64,000 nt of DNA from Hydrogenothermaceae bacterium (GTDB lineage: Bacteria > Aquificota > Aquificia > Aquificales > Hydrogenothermaceae), in assembly GCA_015490675.1 (NCBI GenBank), contig WFXI01000320.1, positions 62,001 through 126,000 on the forward strand, read 5' to 3'. Position numbers and translations under genes: made by a program. The notes beneath the pieces are model-generated. The model was not told the origin of the DNA. It worked only from the letters and a program-made list of their open reading frames with translations, and made no database searches. Within the stretch, counting starts at the first letter, position 1, and each line of letters opens with the position of its first letter. This document shows positions 59,275 through 64,000 of the stretch, one piece after another.

Positions 59275-59301
59275 TCAGAACTTCAATTAAAGGAGAAAAA
59301 A

Positions 59302-59673
59302 ATGGGATACTACTCTACTTTAAATTTTGAAGGAAAAGCAGAAAAAATCAATGAAAAAGCACTTGAAAATCTAAACAAAATGCTTGAAAAAAGCAAGTTT
59401 GAAGGATTTGAAGGTGCAGAAGTTTCCTTTGATGAAAACGGCTACATTAATATAGAAATGGCAGATTATACAAATAAATTTCAAGACGATGAACAATTTG
59501 TAAACGAACTTGCAAAAATAATAGAAAAAGGGCATATAATAATCCATTTCATAGGAGAAGATGGAATAACTTGGGGGTATTTAATAAAAGATAGAAAAGT
59601 CAAACAAGGAAGTTTTGTTCTTGTACCTTACGATTTACAAAAAAAAGTAGAAAAAATAATATTACAAGAATAG
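59302..59673 (+). CDS. Hypothetical protein, 'MGYYS' type (123 aa)
   Basis: A small acidic alpha/beta protein starting 'MGYYSTLNFEGKAEKI', with 'WGYLIKDRKVKQGSFVLVPY' near the end. This start resembles small phage/plasmid proteins of unknown role. AAAGGAG precedes the ATG. The next gene starts 2 bases after its stop. Confidence 0.55.
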   Translation: MGYYSTLNFEGKAEKINEKALENLNKMLEKSKFEGFEGAEVSFDENGYINIEMADYTNKFQDDEQFVNELAKIIEKGHIIIHFIGEDGITWGYLIKDRKVKQGSFVLVPYDLQKKVEKIILQE

Positions 59674-59674
59674 A

Positions 59675-59965
59675 ATGAACAAAGTAGAAAAGATAAAATT
59701 TTTTAACCTTCCTGTTTCACACCTTGAGTTTTTAGGAATCATTAAAGATAAAGTTGATAGAGAAAGAAGAAATAGACACATCTTAGTTTTTAAAACAAAA
59801 AATAAAATCTTAATTGACATTGACTATCAAACTTTTGAAAACAACACATTTTCTTTAAACATAGAAGTTCTTGATGAGAACTACCAAAACATAACCAAAA
59901 TGGAAAATGAAATAGCAGAAAAAATAGAAAAAAATATAGAAAAATTTGAAAACCTATTCCAATAA
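59675..59965 (+). CDS. Hypothetical protein (96 aa)
   Basis: No family recognised. It is an alpha/beta protein with 'NRHILVFKTKNKILIDIDYQ' strands and a long Glu/Lys C-terminal helix. No SD of its own; it begins 2 bases after the previous stop, so translation is probably coupled. Confidence 0.5.
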   Translation: MNKVEKIKFFNLPVSHLEFLGIIKDKVDRERRNRHILVFKTKNKILIDIDYQTFENNTFSLNIEVLDENYQNITKMENEIAEKIEKNIEKFENLFQ

Positions 59966-60007
59966 ATTTCTAAATAAAACTAAAAATAAAACTAAAGGAG
60001 AAACACA

Positions 60008-60430
60008 ATGAAAACAGTTGTTGAAAACTTTTTAAAAAAAGAAAAAAGTTTTTTAGAGGAAAAAGAAAACATAAGAAAAGAACTTCTGTCTCAGTTTTTA
60101 AAAGAGTTTCTAAATAAAAATGGATTTAATCTAAAAGAAATAACTATTAAAGAGTTCAAATTTGAAGAAGAAAGTGCATGGAATGAAATAACTGATGATG
60201 GAATTTATACACAAAAAATAGAAATAAAAGGAGTTATATATGATGAAGAAGGAGAATGTGACATCAGCATACAGCACACATACTTCCATTCATCTTATTA
60301 CAATGGCTCAGGAGAAACAAGCGAAGATACAACTATTAACTGTGATGACTCTAAATACGAAGAATTTATAAAAGAAGAATTTCCGGAAATAATTAATCTC
60401 ATAGAATCTGCTTATTACCTAAAAACTTGA
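60008..60430 (+). CDS. Hypothetical protein (140 aa)
   Basis: No family recognised. The N-terminal 45 residues form a helix rich in Lys/Glu, followed by an acidic beta-rich part ('KIEIKGVIYDEEGECDISIQ', 'YYNGSGETSEDTT'). AAAGGAG precedes the ATG. Its stop codon lies inside the 22-bp palindrome at 60427. Confidence 0.5.
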   Translation: MKTVVENFLKKEKSFLEEKENIRKELLSQFLKEFLNKNGFNLKEITIKEFKFEEESAWNEITDDGIYTQKIEIKGVIYDEEGECDISIQHTYFHSSYYNGSGETSEDTTINCDDSKYEEFIKEEFPEIINLIESAYYLKT

Positions 60431-60448
60431 TTATAAATTTATAATCAA
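60427..60448. repeat. 22-bp palindrome, copy 4
   Basis: Perfect copy (TTGATTATAAA plus its reverse complement), overlapping the stop of the 140-residue gene and ending 12 bases before the next ATG. Confidence 0.7.
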
Positions 60449-60460
60449 AAGGAGACTATA

Positions 60461-60865
60461 ATGAACTATGAACTTGGCTACTATGAAGAAAAAATTAAAA
60501 GAGAAACAGGCCTCTTTGTTGATGGATACTATATTTGGAAAAAAACAGTAAATCCAATAACTCAAATCCAGATTAAAAGAAAACATGAAGGTCCCTATCT
60601 GATACAAAAAGGTCTTGCACTTTTTCCTGAAAGCAAAGTTAACTACACAATATCAAAAGAAGCCTTTATTAAAAGAGAAATAAAGACTTTAGAAAGAAAA
60701 GAAATAAATCAACTAAATCTTATAAGCTTCTATTTCAAAGAAATTGACGGATTTATTTCAATGCCAAGAGAAATTCTTGAAAAAGTTCCTTTAGAAAAAC
60801 TAAAAAAAGAAATTGAAAATCTCTTGAAGACATTAAAAAAGGAGGAAAAACTTTGGATAAAATAA
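60461..60865 (+). CDS. Hypothetical protein (134 aa)
   Basis: No family recognised. It has basic alpha/beta segments such as 'GLFVDGYYIWKKTVNPITQI' and 'FYFKEIDGFISMPREILEKV'. AAAGGAG precedes the ATG. Last gene of this cargo stretch before a new promoter element. Confidence 0.5.
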   Translation: MNYELGYYEEKIKRETGLFVDGYYIWKKTVNPITQIQIKRKHEGPYLIQKGLALFPESKVNYTISKEAFIKREIKTLERKEINQLNLISFYFKEIDGFISMPREILEKVPLEKLKKEIENLLKTLKKEEKLWIK

Positions 60866-60906
60866 TTAGAAACTAGATATGCCTCTAAGGATAAATAAAA
60901 AAATTT

Positions 60907-60918
60907 TATGATATGATA
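60907..60918 (+). promoter_or_regulatory. TATGATATGATA element, copy 7
   Basis: Exact element on the plus strand, 114 bases before the uracil-DNA glycosylase start. It is the only exact copy outside the first 18.4 kb. Confidence 0.5.
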
Positions 60919-61032
60919 TTTCTAATTCTAATCAAAGATATTTTTATAAAAGAAAGCTAAAGAAAATATCAATTAGATAGAAAATTAATCTATAAACTAT
61001 AATAAAAAACTACAAGAGTTAAAAATAAAAAA

Positions 61033-61572
61033 ATGATTAAAAAATTAAATGAAAAATTAAAAAACTGCCAGCTTTGCAATTTATGTGAAAACAGAAACCA
61101 AGTCGTCTTTGGACATGGAAATTTAAAAGCAAAAATAGTTTTTATAGGAGAAGCTCCTGGAAGGGAAGAAGATGAAAAAGGAATTCCATTTGTTGGAAGA
61201 TCGGGAAAACTTCTTACAGATGCAATAGAAAGTGCAGGATTCAAAAGAGAAGATTTTTACATAACAAATATAAACAAATGCAGACCTCCTGATAATAGAA
61301 CTCCTAAAAAAGATGAAATTGAAAAATGCCTTGTTTTTTTAAAGGAAGAAATAAACATAATAAACCCTGAAATTATCTGCCTTGTGGGAGCAACGCCTGC
61401 AAAGGCATTCTTAGGAAATAAAATAAAGATGAATGAAATAAGAGGAAAAATAATAGAAAAAGGAAGCAAGAAATTCTATGTGGTCTTCCACCCAGCTTAT
61501 GTTTTAAGAGGAATGAAAACAAGAAAATCTATATTTTATGAAGACATTAACAACTTATTAAATTATATTTAA
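61033..61572 (+). CDS. Family 4 uracil-DNA glycosylase (Fe-S, thermophile type)
   Basis: 179 residues. 4Fe-4S ligands Cys12, Cys15, Cys83 and Cys99; catalytic 'FIGEAPGREED' (38-48), 'PFVGRSGKLL', 'YITNINKCRPPDNRTP' and 'FHPAYVLRG' (about 158-166). It removes uracil from DNA, a product of heat-driven cytosine deamination. It is slightly shorter than the usual 190-220. Plasmid carriage suggests protection of the element, for instance the transferred single strand. SD is weak (acaAGAG). Confidence 0.93.
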   Translation: MIKKLNEKLKNCQLCNLCENRNQVVFGHGNLKAKIVFIGEAPGREEDEKGIPFVGRSGKLLTDAIESAGFKREDFYITNINKCRPPDNRTPKKDEIEKCLVFLKEEINIINPEIICLVGATPAKAFLGNKIKMNEIRGKIIEKGSKKFYVVFHPAYVLRGMKTRKSIFYEDINNLLNYI

Positions 61573-61619
61573 TATATATAATAGACATTTGATAAAATAG
61601 ACATCTAAAGGATAAAAAC

Positions 61620-62384
61620 ATGATTAAAATTTTTATAAAAAATAAAAAAGAAATAGGAATAGTAGAAGAACCTGAAAAACAAGAACAGAAATATCCTACA
61701 ATTAATCTAGCAACATTCCCCAAAAAAGGAATAATACAGGTAGTTGGAGACAGTGGCAGTGGAAGAACAACATTCTCTAATGCTTTAATTCATTACTTAG
61801 CAACAAAAGAGACATTCAAAAACAGTATTGAAAACATAACAATACTAACAGGATTTTCAGGGGGATCTGAATACTTCTTAAGACATGCTCCTGTTAATCA
61901 CTTGATAAGATATCTACCAATAGATTATCCTGAACTAATAGAAAGATTGAAAAAAAACAAAGATATAAACCCTAAAGAAATATCAGAAATGTTTCACGAT
62001 CTTAAGTTAAAGTATAAGTCACTTTTTCTTAAAAAACCTATACACATATTTCAAGTACTTGAGTTTTTAGACTCCAGCCTATATAAAAAGCTACTAAAAA
62101 ATTTTCTTTTATACTTTTCTACAAAAGAAAATAGCATAATAGCAATTGACCACATTGTAATAAATAAAACAGTAGATAAAACAGACCAAGAGGTAATTAA
62201 TGCCATAAAACGAGCATCTGAAAATAACCTTGTAATAATAAATATGCATGAACCTATTGAAACATTAGCATTCAAAGAAAATAATATATTCATAGATCCT
62301 AAACATGATAACGGTTTTATTAAAGAATACTTAAGTAACCAATTAAACGAAAACAATATTATAGTCTTCCTAAAACAATCATAA
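61620..62384 (+). CDS. RecA/KaiC-like P-loop protein with Lys-to-Arg Walker A
   Basis: 254 residues. 'IQVVGDSGSGRTTFSNAL' (39-56) is a Walker A in which the invariant Lys is Arg (GDSGSGRTT); 'NSIIAIDHIVI' looks like the Walker B strand. Overall it looks like RecA/KaiC/RAD55-type ATPases, which often work in recombination or as regulators. The change may mean weak or no ATP hydrolysis. AAAGGA precedes the ATG, and it follows the glycosylase by 47 bases. Confidence 0.6.
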   Translation: MIKIFIKNKKEIGIVEEPEKQEQKYPTINLATFPKKGIIQVVGDSGSGRTTFSNALIHYLATKETFKNSIENITILTGFSGGSEYFLRHAPVNHLIRYLPIDYPELIERLKKNKDINPKEISEMFHDLKLKYKSLFLKKPIHIFQVLEFLDSSLYKKLLKNFLLYFSTKENSIIAIDHIVINKTVDKTDQEVINAIKRASENNLVIINMHEPIETLAFKENNIFIDPKHDNGFIKEYLSNQLNENNIIVFLKQS

Positions 62385-62441
62385 TATTACTAAATATAAT
62401 GATATAAAAAACATATAAAAAAATATAAAAGGAGAAATACT

Positions 62442-62924
62442 ATGAAAAAAGAATATCCAACTGTAGATGGATTACAGGCAGTCTTAAAAGTCCTTAAAAG
62501 TTTAGACTTTACTCCTACCTACATCCAACAAGAGCTAATAAGAGCAGAACTACAAAAATATAGACTTGAAATTTTAAAAGAAACATTTGGAATTGACAAA
62601 GACCCTGTTCCTGCTGCTGCCGTTGAAACATCTTCGCCTGAAGGTGAAAAAGGAATTTTTATATTATTTGTTAACCCTCTTGATTTCGTAGAACTAGTTG
62701 AAAAAGATGGAACCCCTACACCAAAGGAAAAGCTCTCAGACCTTGCATTTCTTGCTTTGATTGGTCTTTACATAAGCAAAGATAACCCCGAAAAAATTGA
62801 AATAGGAATGGCTCCAGTAGAAATCTTGTTAAAACTAAAAGAACCACCTAAAAAAGAAGATGAAAAAGTAATTATAGAAGAAAAATTCACAGGAGAAAAA
62901 AAAGATAATAACCTTCTTAATTAA
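62442..62924 (+). CDS. Hypothetical protein (160 aa)
   Basis: No family recognised. It is helical with an Ala/Pro-rich loop at about 50-60 ('DPVPAAAVETSSPEGEKG') and an acidic tail. AAAGGAG precedes the ATG. It is probably cotranscribed with the P-loop gene. Confidence 0.5.
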   Translation: MKKEYPTVDGLQAVLKVLKSLDFTPTYIQQELIRAELQKYRLEILKETFGIDKDPVPAAAVETSSPEGEKGIFILFVNPLDFVELVEKDGTPTPKEKLSDLAFLALIGLYISKDNPEKIEIGMAPVEILLKLKEPPKKEDEKVIIEEKFTGEKKDNNLLN

Positions 62925-62967
62925 ATATAAAAGTTTTTTAATTAAAACTTAGATTAATGGAGAAAAA

Positions 62968-63462
62968 ATGAAGGCTCTAGAAAAATTTGAAACAATTGCT
63001 TATTATCCAGAATACACTTACTACATATATAGAGAAGGAAGACAACCGTGTGCAACAGTAGAAGTACAAGTATTAAAAATACACAAAAAATATATAGTTA
63101 TAGCTACAGATCTCTTGTCTGTTAAAGCTAAAAAATTAAATTGTAGACAATCAATAACAAACTCTTATGAATATTTTATTAAAGACTTTTTTAACAAAAT
63201 GAAAAAAGAAAATCCTACAATAAAATTAAAAGACTTTGTCTGGATAGAACATTACTATGAAAGAGGAGATAAAACAGACAGCCTACCTGAAAGTTACGAT
63301 CTTGTAATACCTGTAAATATAGAAATAGATGAAAAAGGATTTATAGAAAAATGCAAACCATCCTGGAAAAGACTTTTAATGGATGATATGAATCCTGAAA
63401 AAAGAAAAGGATTGAGCATTAGTCAATTAATGGATAAACTAGAAGAACTCAATATAATATAA
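62968..63462 (+). CDS. Hypothetical protein (164 aa)
   Basis: No family recognised. It is an alpha/beta protein with 'TYYIYREGRQPCATVEVQVL' near the start and 'SLPESYDLVIPVNIEIDEKG' in the second half. GGAG precedes the ATG. It is followed by leader repeat copy 2. Confidence 0.5.
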   Translation: MKALEKFETIAYYPEYTYYIYREGRQPCATVEVQVLKIHKKYIVIATDLLSVKAKKLNCRQSITNSYEYFIKDFFNKMKKENPTIKLKDFVWIEHYYERGDKTDSLPESYDLVIPVNIEIDEKGFIEKCKPSWKRLLMDDMNPEKRKGLSISQLMDKLEELNII

Positions 63463-63487
63463 AAGTTTTATAAGTAAATTTTTCCTT
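63460..63487 (+). repeat. Intergenic leader repeat, copy 2
   Basis: TAAAAGTTTTATAAGTAAAT followed by TTTTCCTT, matching the 54747 copy at nearly every position. It overlaps the upstream stop and lies just before a small gene. Confidence 0.6.
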
Positions 63488-63501
63488 TAAAAGAATGGAA
63501 T

Positions 63502-63669
63502 ATGTGGGCACTAAGCATTAACATCTATAATTATCCAAAAGTCAAAGAAACCTTTAAAATAAAGGGAAATTTTTTCAGCCTTACAGGAATAGTTAATACT
63601 TTAGAAGCCATTTGCATTGGAAAAATTAAACAAGAGGTGGAAAATGAAAACAGTCAGACAATTAATTGA
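63502..63669 (+). CDS. Small hypothetical protein (55 aa)
   Basis: An open frame 'MWALSINIYNYPKVKETFKI' continuing to 'KQEVENENSQTIN'. It is short, with a GGAA-only SD, and overlaps the next gene by 26 bases in another frame. Codon use looks like the neighbours, so it is probably real. No family recognised. Confidence 0.4.
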   Translation: MWALSINIYNYPKVKETFKIKGNFFSLTGIVNTLEAICIGKIKQEVENENSQTIN

Positions 63670-64000
63670 AGAACTTTATCCAGACTACAAAGAAAAACTT
63701 GAAGAAATGTTTCCTAATATGTATAAATTTGCAAGACAAGTTGAAATAATCCCATGGGAAGAAACTTTCCAAAAAACAGATAAAAACCCAGAAATATTTC
63801 AGCAGATAGAATTTTTACAGATGCTGCTTGAAAACGGTATGATTTCAGAAGAAGAATATAGAAAAAGCTTGAAATATATTCATCCTGGATATGCAAGTAT
63901 AACAAAAGGTATTTCGTTTATAAAAGATAAAAAAGTTGCTTTTAGGGATAAAATACCACCAATTACTGCTATCCTACACGAACTTGGACACATTTACTTT
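63644..64000 (+). CDS. HExxH-motif protein, 3' end outside window
   Basis: It starts at ATG 63644 with GAGGTGG upstream and runs open to the window edge (119 residues seen). The last visible residues are 'ILHELGHIYF', a zinc-metallopeptidase HExxH motif, preceded by a beta-rich stretch 'GISFIKDKKVAFRDK'. This resembles small plasmid/phage metallopeptidase-like proteins (ImmA/IrrE-like or similar); which subfamily cannot be told from the fragment. Confidence 0.6.
   Translation, partial: MKTVRQLIEELYPDYKEKLEEMFPNMYKFARQVEIIPWEETFQKTDKNPEIFQQIEFLQMLLENGMISEEEYRKSLKYIHPGYASITKGISFIKDKKVAFRDKIPPITAILHELGHIYF

Overview
The window looks like part of a large, very A+T-rich conjugative plasmid (or integrated plasmid) of a thermophilic bacterium, most likely an Aquificota member. 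I see no rRNA, tRNA, transposase, CRISPR array or central-metabolism gene. I see plasmid replication initiators with iterons, conjugation genes and many replication and repair genes. The Aquificota assignment is inference. It rests on the short family A DNA polymerase without a 5'-3' nuclease domain (the Aquifex type), the Fe-S family-4 uracil-DNA glycosylase typical of thermophiles, and the codon use (AGA and ATA rich).

Layout. 1-18.4 kb is mostly minus strand and holds conjugation. It has a Cys-rich secreted TraN-like protein (cut by the window edge), an HD-domain candidate relaxase, a membrane-anchored partner, a VirD4/TraD-type coupling protein, an M50 site-2 protease, a VirB2/TraA-like pilin followed by a terminator, a HerA/VirB4-like ATPase, an AIM24-family protein and several unknowns. 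18.4-24.1 kb (plus) has a lipoprotein, a primase, an unknown protein and PolA in a tight cluster; a second primase lies at 4.1 kb. 24.3-30.4 kb is the replication control region. It contains two different initiators, each behind its own iteron array (8 x 21 bp and 12 x 18 bp), separated by a compact G+C-richer block (26.08-28.3 kb) on the minus strand with three small or medium genes and many hairpins. 30.5-40 kb carries a UvrD-type helicase, a divergent sliding-clamp-like protein, a 744-residue unknown starting with a clamp-binding-like peptide, and a 1220-residue SF2 helicase. Together with PolA and the primases this resembles a plasmid-borne replication toolkit.

40-47.3 kb is one operon joining a Ser/Thr kinase, a PP2C phosphatase, a coiled-coil protein, a ClpA/B-like AAA+ ATPase, a small radical SAM activase-like protein and a zinc ribbon-FHA protein. 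This is the best candidate for an undescribed phospho-signalling system. 48.2-53.9 kb carries a short ribbon-helix-helix protein, a plasmid sigma factor, a DUF1257-DUF2997-Ycf46-like AAA module and a PAPS-reductase-like PP-loop enzyme. 53.9-64 kb is a run of small plasmid/phage-type genes (YubB-like, zinc ribbon, paralogous pair), plus a uracil-DNA glycosylase and a RecA/KaiC-like P-loop protein with a changed Walker A. It ends in a truncated gene with an HExxH motif.

Three repeated non-coding signals link the regions. TATGATATGATA occurs seven times, always pointing at a downstream start codon, and is a candidate promoter element that might be read by the plasmid sigma factor. A 22-bp palindrome occurs four times between genes. 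A 28-bp A+T-rich leader repeat is present in two near-identical copies. All functions below are read from sequence motifs by eye; no database search was run.
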